Shown here: positions 1 through 10,823 of the stretch, piece after piece | Layout: every line of letters starts with the position of its first letter | Position numbering within the stretch: position 1 is the first letter of the stretch | Assembly: GCA_038093975.1 (NCBI GenBank) | Contig: JBBPTG010000016.1 | Span: forward strand, 1-64,000 | Length of the DNA stretch: 64,000 nt | From: Chalciporus piperatus | Lineage: Eukaryota > Basidiomycota > Agaricomycetes > Boletales > Boletaceae | Direction: 5' to 3' | The notes under the pieces: generated by a model | Database searches by the model: none | The model's input: the letters and a program-made list of their open reading frames with translations, nothing else | Told to the model about the DNA's origin: nothing | Made by a program: the position numbers and the translations under genes

Positions 1-1
1 A

Positions 2-2079
2 ACCCCCGAGGCCGCTCTTCAACGCAACATCTCCAGTCTCGATTGGGTTTCCATGCTCGACCGTAGGAAGGGAGAGCTTGTCATAGACGTGGGAGTGTCC
101 TTCACTCCCAAATCTGACCAGCCTGTCGTGGGCCTCTGGAGGCTCGACGCTCTCGAAGAGTCCTACGGTGCTGCTGGTTTCAACAGAGGAACCATCCATC
201 ACCAATGCATGCTTTCCAGATATGGTGCACTGCAAGCGGAGATGAATCAAGAACGATGTCTGCAGACCCACGTCGCATTCAGAAGCACCTACAATCTCTA
301 CTATGAGGCCGTTCGAACCTCAGACAACAAGCCGGTCTTTGCCAAGGACAGCGATGCATACAACCTCATGCCACAATACTACAAGGAATGTTCCAGGGCT
401 GTCAAGGTTTTCAAAAAGGCGCAGTCCAGGACATATGGAGTCCGGGACGAATATCGGGTCAGCGGACAGGCTGCACAGATTTTGCTGAGGGAAATCATTC
501 CGCGAGTGAGTTCCCCTCACCGGTTCTCCCTTCAACTGCCTTGTCTGAACCGCAGATCGGATCTCAGGCTAAGAGATACATGCGGTGGAACCCGGTCCTT
601 TGGATCCCATCCAAAGTCTGGTTTGGGTTCTTGGCCCGGAGGGTGCTAGAAGTCCAGCGCACCCAGATGGCCCTATGCAGACGAAACCCACCCAACCTGG
701 GCATCATGACCGGCGTCCTGAATCACATGTTGCGCTGTGTCACATCCACTCCCATCATCTACGACAATCATGTTCGAGAATCGCTGGCCCTCCTCGAATA
801 TCGGAACGTGCTGGAGACGGCCAACATGTTTTTCTTGCAGGATCTTTGGATCGACATGGATCCCTGTCTTGACGCTCTTCAGGACTTCGACGACGTCCAT
901 GTGTTGGCTCTTATGGGTGCCAATGCGAAGGCACGACGGGACAAGGCCCTTGCCACGAGAAACCGCGCCGTCCAAGATCCCTTTGATCAAACGGTCATGT
1001 TTCCCATTGGTGCCAACCCTACCTGGAGTGCATTGAAGCAAGCCATTGCGAACAATCCCGGTCTCATGTTGAAGAATTGGTCTTTCTCAAGCAGGTTCTA
1101 TGGTACTCCACTGTTTGTGGCGCGTCTGTTCTGCAACTTTACGACACAGATGTGGATGATGGTGGTGGACGAGGCCTTCAAAGCCATCGTTCCTGCACCC
1201 AACTCCTTGCATGACGCCATGCGATGCTGGACGGTCATCAGCGTGGACGACACCCTGCGAGACGCTGTCTTTGAAGCTTCCAACATTGGGCTGGAGAATG
1301 CACAGGGCACCACCCACGGACGGCAAGGCCCCAAATCCATGTCTTTTTCAGATCGCCTGGAGATCTACTTTCCTTCTCCAGACAGCAGCACCGTCCATGA
1401 TGGCTCCATCTGGATGGTCTTCTGGAAGAACAATGGATACATCAGGGAGTATCATGACCACCTGAGCGACAGAGACGAACACCAGCGGTTCCAGGTCAAT
1501 GATGCCCTTGCTGATATCTTCTCAGCACTGCAGTGCCTTCCTGCCAGCCAGAAAATGACAAAGAAGACCAAAGGAAACGTCTGGAAGGTACAACAGGGCA
1601 CCTACGTGTTCTTCACCAATCCCAAGTTCTACAAGATTGAAAGCTTGGGAAAGGAGACCAGACAGACGCGAACACAAGTCGCCCACCGTCCTGGTCGTGG
1701 CATCAAGTCGAGAAAGGTCTTGGAAGAGGATTTATGGAGATCGAGCGGCTTCGATGGCCTGGCCAGCAAGAAAGATGAGACAGACAGGCAGAAGAGACGA
1801 AAGCTGCAACAGAGACTCGGACGTTCTGCTGCAATGAACAACAAAAGAAAGGCGCCACCACCACCACAAAAGAAGACCTTTCTGACAAAGCCTGCAGAGA
1901 GTGACAACAGGCTTGAATTAAAGGTGAAGAAGAACACGAGAACTGCAAAAGAAAAGGCTGGTCCATGCTTAGGAATGAAGCGAAAGGTAGAGGGTTATTT
2001 GCATTCTGAGAGCGATGAAGACCCATCGGAAGAAGAAGAAGAAGAGGATGAGGATGAGGACGAGGAGGACGAGGATTAG
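2..2079 (+). CDS. Uncharacterised fungal protein with acidic C-terminal tail (5' partial)
   Basis: I do not recognise this family. The reading frame is already open at the left edge, so the start lies outside the window. Model: join(<2..505,556..2079). The 50-nt intron has GTGAGT at 506 and CAG at 553-555, and it fuses two frames into one protein of about 676 visible residues. The body looks globular and mixed. The C-terminus is a Lys/Arg-rich, Pro-containing region (about 1760-1990) with likely nuclear localisation signals, followed by an almost pure Glu/Asp tail at 2028-2076. A basic stretch followed by a polyacidic tail suggests a nuclear or nucleic-acid/histone-interacting protein, but that is inference. 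The last 80 codons and the 3' flank are copied at 10584-12188. The gene adjoins a repeat-rich zone and may itself be repeat-associated. Confidence 0.6.
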
Positions 2080-3444
2080 TATAGTATAGAGTGGTATCTT
2101 TGTTCGGTGTTCTAGAATCTATCTTGCCTCACTCAGAGAGCAGTGTTCCCACTATTGTTCAATGATTTCTGGATGATGGTCAAGCTGTCCAAGCTTCTAG
2201 CAATTATCTCGAGTCACCAAACATACCCCTTCCCCTGTCAATGATCACAAGAAATTAATTCAGCCAGGCATTCATATGATTTGGAAACATGTTCCCAATG
2301 GTTTATCAACTCTTTGAATAGATTGGTAACAATTCCGAGACCATCCAGATTGTTTCTCGTGGTATTCTGAGATTCATTCTCTCTCCTCCTAAGGACTGAT
2401 TTTTCTGGACCTCCAGAAGGATGCCAGGGACCTGAAAAGACTTGTCCCTACTGTTGTTTAACCCTCTCTAGATGATGGCAAAGCTCCCTAAGCTTCTGCT
2501 ATTTATTTCGAGGCTCTGTCCAAAACCCTCCCCCCCTGCCAATGGTTACAAGGAATTAATTCAGCCAGGCATTCCCATGACCTGGAAACATATTCCCAAG
2601 GGTTTATCAACCCTACGAATCCATTGGTAACAATCCTGAGACCATCCAGATTTTTCTTGATGGTGTTCTGGAATCCATCTCCTCCTCCCCCCCAAAACCG
2701 ATTTTTCTAGCGCTCCTGAAGGATGCTAGGGACCTGAAAAGACTTGTCCCTACTGTTGTTTAACCCTCTTAGGACGATGGCAAAGCCCTCTAAGCTCCTG
2801 CTATTTATTTCGAGTCTTCATGCATACCTCCTCCCCCCTGCCAATGATCACAAGAAATTAATTCAGCCAGGCATTCCCATGACCTGAGAACATGTTCCCA
2901 AGGGTTTATCAACCATCTGAATCCATTGGTAACAATCCCGAGACCATCCAGATTTTTCTTGATGGTGTTCTGGAATTCAGCCCCTCCCCCCCCAAAACCG
3001 ATTTTTCTAGCGCTCCTGAAGGATGCTAGGGACCTGGGTAGACCTGTTCCTACCGTTCGTCAACCCTCTGAAGACGATGGCAAAGCTCCCTAAGCTCCTG
3101 CTATTTATTTCGAAGCTCTGTCCAAAACCCTCCCCCCTCCCTTCTCAAGACATGTACGAATTAATTCGACCAAGCATCCCTATGGTCTGGAAACATTATT
3201 CCGGGGGTTTCTCGACCCTCTGAATCCATTGGTAACACTTCTGAGACCCCACGTATTTATTTCGTGTCGATATCAACATATGTCCCCATACCACCTTGTT
3301 TGATTTTTATCTCGAGAACGAGACCACGGATTTTCATGATTGTTAGCTCAAAATGATCCCACAGATGTGCTCTATCCAGCCCCACAAAGAGATTCCACAA
3401 ATAAAAAATTGACTTTGTATCTTAATTCCAGGATGACCATATAA
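1840..3444 (+). repeat. 1,605-bp duplicated block, copy 1
   Basis: This block matches 10584-12188 at a constant offset of 8,744 bp with no net indel and only a few substitutions seen by eye. Examples lie in the AATCTATCT-T/C-GCC, AGAAAT-T/C-AATTC and CCGTTC-G/T-TCAACC contexts. It starts inside the last exon of the preceding gene and ends at CCATATAA, directly before the first 628-bp element. No terminal TG...CA is seen, so an LTR reading is not supported. Confidence 0.93.
2150..3245 (+). repeat. Four tandem ~300-bp imperfect repeats in the 3' flank
   Basis: The same phrase recurs near 2150, 2451, 2753 and 3053: a CTACTGTTGTTTAACCCTCT-like start, then GATGGCAAAGCTCCCTAAGC, then CTGCTATTTATTTCGA. 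The spacing of about 300 bp gives four monomers. Copies 2-4 are closer to each other than to the first. Poly-C/A tracts (CCCCCCCAAAACCGATTTTTC) mark each monomer. No open reading frame of note is present. A second set lies at 10894-11989 within the duplicated block. Confidence 0.85.
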
Positions 3445-4072
3445 ATGTATACTCAAGATTTCCTATGTTACGGATAGGCATATGGCTTAGACAGTAGGCC
3501 GCAACGCTATTTTTCCTGTTTGACAGCGACGTTTTGTGCTAATCGCCATTAATTTCCTCTACGGGGCTGTTTCGCGCAATTTCGAATATTTCGTTTTTGC
3601 GCACTTTTGGGGTTCTCACGCTTTTGCGGTTACCATACAGTCTTGTAGTCAATTTTATGTTGATTTTGGAAATATATGTTATGTAGTTTGCTGTCCGTCG
3701 GTTGTGCATTGTCACTCGGTGTTGTTCAGGATTGTGAGGTGCATTCGCAAAAATGTCCTATAATTTAGACATGGTATGTGATATTTCGTCAGACATGCCG
3801 AACCGCGCAATTCTGGAATTTCAGGAATTGCGCGGTTTGGGGGGTTTGGCGTTATCGTCGAGAATTTTAGTACTACTTTGATTACAACATTGTACTATAC
3901 AGATTTTTACATTACAATTATGAATGCGTCGACGGTTGTGTATAATAACCTCGAGGGGTACGAATCACGCAATTTTGTGATTCACGGAATTGCGCGATTC
4001 GGTGTTTCTGGCGTTCGTGAGGTGTCATGACCCTGTTATGAACCTAACCCATTCGCAAAAAGGGCCTATAAT
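3445..4072 (+). mobile_element. 628-bp palindrome-bearing repeat element, full copy 1
   Basis: This copy is almost identical to 6829-7456 and 8749-9376. It has two modules, 3445-3764 and 3765-4072, and both end in a similar ATTCGCAAAAA-(T/G)G-(T)CCTATAAT. The second module carries two hairpins: AACCGCGCAATTC/GAATTGCGCGGTT near 3800-3836, and GAATCACGCAATT/AATTGCGCGATTC near 3965-4000. The 75-aa open frame at 3536-3763 only recurs because the element recurs. There is no transposase, and neither terminal inverted repeats nor a target-site duplication could be established. A non-autonomous, foldback-like element is my best reading. Confidence 0.6.
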
Positions 4073-6430
4073 GTGTCATGGTGATGTGGTCGATTCTGGT
4101 CTAATGACCGTGAGACAATTCCTTGATTTGGTCGACTTGTGCATTAAACATGTGAATGTAAGCTAATCCTAGTCTTATGTCCTATTGCTGTAGCAAAGTG
4201 TAGTCAAAGGGGATACAGATGACTAGCCTTGAGCTAATGGTTGCTAATGGTTGCTAGTGGTCGGAGTTTTGCTGCACTTTTGCTACACTTTGACTACACT
4301 TTGCTAGTGAATTTCGCATTTTTCCTTGTTTCAACTAGAATTGCAATCGATTCTTCCCGCTTACATAAGCAAAGTTGTAGATCATTGTCAATTGGTCTAT
4401 TTTTGTCTAATAACCGTGAGACAATGTCTTGATTTGGTCGAAATATATCGAAAATAGTTGTTGGCTTGTTTTTGATCAGTTTGAGTATTGCGCATTCAAT
4501 GTTATATGATGTGTGATGTGAAGTAAAGCACCTGATGTGACTAGATTAAACCCTAACACTCAGACTGTGAAAGTCCCCAGACTCCCTGCCAAGAAACGAG
4601 AAACGAGAAATGATGATCCCTTCCCTAACCATTTTAACCTCGAGACCAACCTTAACCGGTGTACTGTCAACGCAAGGCTATTTTCATGGAGATTATGTAT
4701 TTGTAGTCTAGAGAAACAGATTGTCTGGTCAGCTTGATCTACTATGCTTTGCTACGCTCACTTGACTGATATCTTCATGTCTTTTCTCACTGAAGCTAAT
4801 GTCATGGTTGGTTATTCCCGCTGATATAAGCAAAGTTGTAGTCCATGTAAAATAAATTATTTTCCGTCCAATAACCGTGAATTAATCTCTTGATTTGGTC
4901 AAGATAACATGAAAATACTCCAGAGTAGTATCTGTTGGTGCTGTGTTTGATTTTGGCTATAATTTGTGGTCGATGTTTCCCGCTAATATAAGCAAAGTTG
5001 TGCGTCATGATCATATGGTTTATGTTTGTTAAATGACCGTGAGCATATTCCTTGATTTGGTCGACATGTGCTTGAAATACATTGTGTAACAGTAGCTACA
5101 CTTTGCTAATGAAATGCTTCTTTGATCGGTTGAGATCAAGGTTGCGGTCGGTTTTTCCCGCTTACATAAGCAAAGTTGTAGCTGATGGTCATGTGATTCA
5201 ATCTGGTCTCATGACCATAGAAATATTTCTTGATTTGATTGGCTTGTGCATTAAACTTGTAAGTTCAAGCAAATCCTAGTCAAGTGTAGCGGAGTGTAGG
5301 CAAATGACTAGCATTGAGCTAATGGTCGCTAGTGACCAGAGTTATGCTACACTTGACTACACTTGGCTACACTTTGCTAGTGAATTTCGCTTTTTTGTGT
5401 GTTTCAACTCAGATTGCGGTTGGTTTTTCCCGCTTACATAAGCAAAGTTGTGCGTCATGATCATATGGTTTATTTTTGTTAAAGGTGCGTGAGAATATGT
5501 CTTGATTTGGTTGACGTGCAAGTTAAACTTGTGAATTCAAGCAAATTTCAATCTTTGTAGCAAAGTGTAGGCAGACAACTACCCTTGAGCTAATGGTTGC
5601 TAGTGGCCGGAGTTTTCCTACACTTTGCTAATGAAACTCTTCTTTGACTGGTTGAGGCCAAGATTGCGGTCGATTCTTCCCGCTTACATAAGCAAAGTCG
5701 TAGCTGATAGTCACATGACTTGTTCTGGTAAAATGACTGTGGGACAATTCCTTGATTTGGTCGACTTGTGGATTAAACATCTCATGTAGCATTGGATGGA
5801 GCGCTTGACTACACTTTGCTAGTAAATTTCGCAGTTTTTCTTGTTTAGACTTGGATCGTAGTCGTTTCTTCCCGATTATGTAAGCAAGGTTATGCGTCAT
5901 GATCTTATGGTCTATTTATGTCTGATGATCATGTGAGTAGCTCTTGATTTGATTGAATTAGCTTGAAAATGCTTGTTGCTATTATTTGGCAAGTTAATGT
6001 TCGAGTATTGCGTATTGCATGTGACCTGATGTGTAGATGACATTATTCATGTCTGGCTAGATAAAAAACTAACCCCAAGACTGGAGAAACTCTCAGACTC
6101 AAACAGAGATCATGAACCGAGAACCGAGAAATGATAATCCCTCCCCTAACATTTTTAACCGCGAAACCAAGCTTAACCGGTGGGCTGCCAACGCAAGGCT
6201 ATTTCTGTGGAGATTTCATGGTTGTAGTCATGGTGACACTCTGGTGGCAAGTGGTCTACTACACTCTGCTACACATTTGTTGATATATTTGATGTTTTTG
6301 CCACTCAGTCTGATATCACGGTTGGTTCTTCCCGCTTACATAAGCAAAGTCATAGTCCATGTCAAATGAATTTATTTTGGTCTAATAAGCGTGAGACAAT
6401 TCCTTGATTTGGTCGAGATAACTTGAAGAC
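4073..6430 (+). repeat. Decayed satellite-like array
   Basis: A diverged monomer recurs with the core CCCGCTTACATAAGCAAAGT at about 4356, 4817, 4979, 5157, 5429, 5679, 5871 and 6331. Each is followed within about 60 bp by a GTGAGACAATTCCTTGATTTGG-like phrase. The GCTTACATAAGC core is itself palindromic. Spacing varies from 162 to 461 bp. Two diverged copies of a longer insert (about 4545-4710 and 6064-6230, both with AACGCAAGGCTATTT) indicate a higher-order unit. Open frames here are short and not conserved, so I call no gene. Confidence 0.8.
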
Positions 6431-7455
6431 ACTGACCACAACGACTGATTGTACCTGATATGCATATCTCATTGTTCGCCATGGGTGAACACACGCAGGT
6501 TGTGCAGAGTTGATAAAGCATTCAAACTGAGCAACTTTGCCTCTCAAAGTTGTCTGCACACATCACCAACGATTCACAATCAGATATTCTTCAATTATAG
6601 CAGGAGAATAAGAAATATTATTATAGCGAGTGTTTGCGTGAGTTTGACGACAAAGTGATCGAACAATGTTGTCAAGGGGTATGAGATTGTAATTTCCAGA
6701 CACTCACACAAGGGGGTTATCTACTTGAAAAATTCATATTTAGATGTAATTTAATAAACAAAGATTTATTCATAGAGAGACGGAAATTAAATATCTCCGG
6801 AGAATGTTGGTGAGAGAAGTATAGCTGAATGTATACTCAAGATTTCCTATGTTACGGATAGGCATATGGCTTAGACAGTAGGCCGCAACGCTATTTTTCC
6901 TGTTTGACAGCGACGTTTTGTGCTAATCGCCATTAATTTCCTCTACGGGGCTGTTTCGCGCAATTTCGAATATTTCGTTTTTGCGCACTTTTGGGGTTCT
7001 CACGCTTTTGCGGTTACCATACAGTCTTGTAGTCAATTTTATGTTGATTTTGGAAATATATGTTATGTAGTTTGCTGTCCGTCGGTTGTGCATTGTCACT
7101 CGGTGTTGTTCAGGATTGTGAGGTGCATTCGCAAAAATGTCCTATAATTTAGACATGGTATGTGATATTTCGTCAGACATGCCGAACCGCGCAATTCTGG
7201 AATTTCAGGAATTGCGCGGTTTGGGGGGTTTGGCGTTATCGTCGAGAATTTTAGTACTACTTTGATTACAACATTGTACTATACAGATTTTTACATTACA
7301 ATTATGAATGCGTCGACGGTTGTGTATAATAACCTCGAGGGGTACGAATCACGCAATTTTGTGATTCACGGAATTGCGCGATTCGGTGTTTCTGGCGTTC
7401 GTGAGGTGTCATGACCCTGTTATGAACCTAACCCATTCGCAAAAAGGGCCTATAA
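5546..7455 (+). repeat. ~1.9-kb tandem duplication, unit 1
   Basis: This unit is followed directly by a second copy (7456-9375) at an offset of 1,910 bp, rising to 1,920 bp after a 10-bp insertion (TAATGGTTGC) near 7505. It contains the right part of the satellite array, about 400 bp of otherwise unique DNA (6430-6828) and one complete 628-bp element. The duplication junction coincides with the element's TATAAT end. Only a few substitutions are visible, for example at 6767/8687. Confidence 0.93.
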
Positions 7456-7456
7456 T
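6829..7456 (+). mobile_element. 628-bp palindrome-bearing element, full copy 2
   Basis: This is copy 2 of the element at 3445-4072, at a constant offset of 3,384 bp and effectively identical. The left flank (ATAGCTGA) differs from copy 1, which fixes the element's left end at the AATGTATACTC sequence. The right end is TATAAT at 7451-7456. Confidence 0.65.
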
Positions 7457-9375
7457 TTCAATCTTTGTAGCAAAGTGTAGGCAGACAACTACCCTTGAGC
7501 TAATGGTTGCTAATGGTTGCTAGTGGCCGGAGTTTTCCTACACTTTGCTAATGAAACTCTTCTTTGACTGGTTGAGGCCAAGATTGCGGTCGATTCTTCC
7601 CGCTTACATAAGCAAAGTCGTAGCTGATAGTCACATGACTTGTTCTGGTAAAATGACTGTGGGACAATTCCTTGATTTGGTCGACTTGTGGATTAAACAT
7701 CTCATGTAGCATTGGATGGAGCGCTTGACTACACTTTGCTAGTAAATTTCGCAGTTTTTCTTGTTTAGACTTGGATCGTAGTCGTTTCTTCCCGATTATG
7801 TAAGCAAGGTTATGCGTCATGATCTTATGGTCTATTTATGTCTGATGATCATGTGAGTAGCTCTTGATTTGATTGAATTAGCTTGAAAATGCTTGTTGCT
7901 ATTATTTGGCAAGTTAATGTTCGAGTATTGCGTATTGCATGTGACCTGATGTGTAGATGACATTATTCATGTCTGGCTAGATAAAAAACTAACCCCAAGA
8001 CTGGAGAAACTCTCAGACTCAAACAGAGATCATGAACCGAGAACCGAGAAATGATAATCCCTCCCCTAACATTTTTAACCGCGAAACCAAGCTTAACCGG
8101 TGGGCTGCCAACGCAAGGCTATTTCTGTGGAGATTTCATGGTTGTAGTCATGGTGACACTCTGGTGGCAAGTGGTCTACTACACTCTGCTACACATTTGT
8201 TGATATATTTGATGTTTTTGCCACTCAGTCTGATATCACGGTTGGTTCTTCCCGCTTACATAAGCAAAGTCATAGTCCATGTCAAATGAATTTATTTTGG
8301 TCTAATAAGCGTGAGACAATTCCTTGATTTGGTCGAGATAACTTGAAGACACTGACCACAACGACTGATTGTACCTGATATGCATATCTCATTGTTCGCC
8401 ATGGGTGAACACACGCAGGTTGTGCAGAGTTGATAAAGCATTCAAACTGAGCAACTTTGCCTCTCAAAGTTGTCTGCACACATCACCAACGATTCACAAT
8501 CAGATATTCTTCAATTATAGCAGGAGAATAAGAAATATTATTATAGCGAGTGTTTGCGTGAGTTTGACGACAAAGTGATCGAACAATGTTGTCAAGGGGT
8601 ATGAGATTGTAATTTCCAGACACTCACACAAGGGGGTTATCTACTTGAAAAATTCATATTTAGATGTAATTTAATAAACACAGATTTATTCATAGAGAGA
8701 CGGAAATTAAATATCTCCGGAGAATGTTGGTGAGAGAAGTATAGCTGAATGTATACTCAAGATTTCCTATGTTACGGATAGGCATATGGCTTAGACAGTA
8801 GGCCGCAACGCTATTTTTCCTGTTTGACAGCGACGTTTTGTGCTAATCGCCATTAATTTCCTCTACGGGGCTGTTTCGCGCAATTTCGAATATTTCGTTT
8901 TTGCGCACTTTTGGGGTTCTCACGCTTTTGCGGTTACCATACAGTCTTGTAGTCAATTTTATGTTGATTTTGGAAATATATGTTATGTAGTTTGCTGTCC
9001 GTCGGTTGTGCATTGTCACTCGGTGTTGTTCAGGATTGTGAGGTGCATTCGCAAAAATGTCCTATAATTTAGACATGGTATGTGATATTTCGTCAGACAT
9101 GCCGAACCGCGCAATTCTGGAATTTCAGGAATTGCGCGGTTTGGGGGGTTTGGCGTTATCGTCGAGAATTTTAGTACTACTTTGATTACAACATTGTACT
9201 ATACAGATTTTTACATTACAATTATGAATGCGTCGACGGTTGTGTATAATAACCTCGAGGGGTACGAATCACGCAATTTTGTGATTCACGGAATTGCGCG
9301 ATTCGGTGTTTCTGGCGTTCGTGAGGTGTCATGACCCTGTTATGAACCTAACCCATTCGCAAAAAGGGTCTATAA
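7456..9375 (+). repeat. ~1.9-kb tandem duplication, unit 2
   Basis: Second tandem copy of 5546-7455. It differs by one 10-bp insertion near 7505 and a few substitutions, including GGGTCTATAAT instead of GGGCCTATAAT at its right end. High identity means a recent event, ongoing homogenisation, or an assembly artefact. Confidence 0.93.
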
Positions 9376-9376
9376 T
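8749..9376 (+). mobile_element. 628-bp palindrome-bearing element, full copy 3
   Basis: Third full copy, carried inside the second tandem unit. It is effectively identical to copies 1 and 2 and ends at TATAAT (9371-9376). Confidence 0.65.
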
Positions 9377-9680
9377 TTATTACAGGAACCATTCCCACGT
9401 CATACTGAAACAGGACCGCAGCAGGGGCAAACTGCGCCGCAGCAGAACTCTATGTGACGTGTCTCTCCCACTCCCTCGGAGCTACTAATTCGCCGTTTTA
9501 TTCCCACCAGCCACTCATTGTCTATTTAAGCTGTGAGTGTAACGGTTGTTCAATTTACCATCGGGTCTGATGAGTTATTATAACGAAACAGGACCAGGTT
9601 GAGACAAGTAAGTCTCAACACTGTTACCCGGTGTTAACTCCTCTTCAGCGTTAAGTCCCTTTCGTGAGAAAGTCCCCCCT
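9377..9680. other. Spacer with small hairpins, no gene
   Basis: About 300 bp lie between two element copies. They contain short inverted repeats (TTGAGACAAGTAAGTCTCAA at about 9599-9618, then a GTTACCCGGTGTTAAC stretch) and the string GTCTATTTAAGC. It could be a decayed LTR or MITE remnant, but I found no diagnostic ends. No coding potential. Confidence 0.4.
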
Positions 9681-10212
9681 AATCCCCATTAATTTCCTCT
9701 ACGGGGCTGTTTCGCGCAATTTTGAATATTTCGTTTTTGCGCACTTTTGGGGTTCTCACGCTTTTGCGATTACCATACAGTCTTGTAGTCAATTTTATGT
9801 TGATTTTGGAAATATATGTTATGTAGTTTGCTGTCAATCGGTTGTGCGTTGTCACTCGGTGTTGTTCAGGATTGTGAGGTGCATTCGCAAAAATGTCCTA
9901 TAATTTGGACATGGTATGTGATATTTCGTCAGACATGCCGAACCGCGCAATTCTGGAATTTCAGGAATTGCGCGGTTTGGGGGGTTTGGCGTTATCGTCG
10001 AGAATTTTAGTACTACTTTGATTACAACATGGTACTATACGGATTTTTACATTACAATTATGAATGCGTCGACGGTTGTGTATAATAACCTCGAGGGGTA
10101 TGAATCACGCAATTTTGTGATTCGCGGAATTGCGCGATTCGGTGTTTCTGGCATTCGTGAGGTATCATGACCCTGTTATGAACCTAACCCATTCACAAAA
10201 AGGGCCTATAAT
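9681..10212 (+). mobile_element. Palindrome-bearing element, 5'-truncated copy 4
   Basis: Matches 3541-4072 without net indel (532 bp) but with more substitutions than copies 1-3, so it is older. It lacks the first 96 bp of the element. Ends at TATAAT (10207-10212). Confidence 0.65.
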
Positions 10213-10299
10213 TTGCCGCTCTCGTCCTTCTTCAACACTCAAGGCGTACTACATGGCTTGCTCAACCGCTTCATTTCTTCCCTCTTCTCGTGCCCGTGA

Positions 10300-10572
10300 C
10301 ACTTGAGTACAGCTGCACACCACGGCCGTCCAGGACGGCCAACTCGCAGTGCTCATCCCCGTCACGTGGTGTGCCCACCCATGGTTCTAACCCTAATCTA
10401 GGGTTTATTCAGCCCCTGCACACGATGGCCGTCCAGGACGGCCAAGTCAGGTTGCACGCGCGGTGCCGTGGGGGGTGCCCACCCATCTGGCCGTCCACGC
10501 AGGGCAGCGTACATGGTTCTAACCCTAGGGTAGGGTTTAGTCTAGCCCTAGGGTCGGCCAAAACCAACCCTA
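10300..10572. repeat. Two GC-rich palindromic repeat units with AACCCTA motifs
   Basis: Two diverged units each begin with TGCACAC and contain the near-perfect palindrome GGCCGTCCAGGACGGCC (about 10324 and 10428). Each ends in GGTTCTAACCCTA followed by an inverted TAGGGTT. A further CTGGCCGTCCACG half-site lies near 10488. Base composition is far more GC-rich than the repeats on either side. AACCCTA/TAGGGTT resembles the fungal telomere unit, but there is no tandem telomeric array. No gene. Confidence 0.6.
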
Positions 10573-10583
10573 CATAGTCTCAT

Positions 10584-10823
10584 AACAAAAGAAAGGCGCC
10601 ACCACCACCACAAAAGAAGACCTTTCTGACAAAGCCTGCAGAGAGTGACAACAGGCTTGAATTAAAGGTGAAGAAGAACACGAGAACTGCAAAAGAAAAG
10701 GCTGGTCCATGCTTAGGAATGAAGCGAAAGGTAGAGGGTTATTTGCATTCTGAGAGCGATGAAGACCCATCGGAAGAAGAAGAAGAAGAGGATGAGGATG
10801 AGGACGAGGAGGACGAGGATTAG
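10584..10823 (+). pseudogene. 3'-terminal gene fragment (acidic tail)
   Basis: Copy of the last ~80 codons of the gene ending at 2079, including the Lys-rich stretch, the Glu/Asp tail and the same TAG stop at 10821-10823. It has no upstream exons, and the sequence before 10584 is unrelated. I regard it as a passenger in the duplicated block, not a gene. Confidence 0.85.

Noticed and set aside
3536..3763. 75-aa frame recurring at 3536, 6920, 8840 and (79 aa) 9664
   Set aside because: It recurs because the whole repeat element recurs; substitutions are not concentrated at third positions and no domain is visible.
5628..5900. 90-aa minus-strand frame repeated at 7548
   Set aside because: Lies in the satellite-like array and is repeated only by the tandem duplication; composition follows the repeat.
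3445..9376. CRISPR-like regular repeats
   Set aside because: The repeats are hundreds of bases long, irregularly spaced and themselves nearly identical; there are no unique equal-length spacers and the DNA is eukaryotic.
10300..10572. Interstitial telomere
   Set aside because: Only isolated AACCCTA/TAGGGTT words, inverted to each other, with no tandem TTAGGG run.
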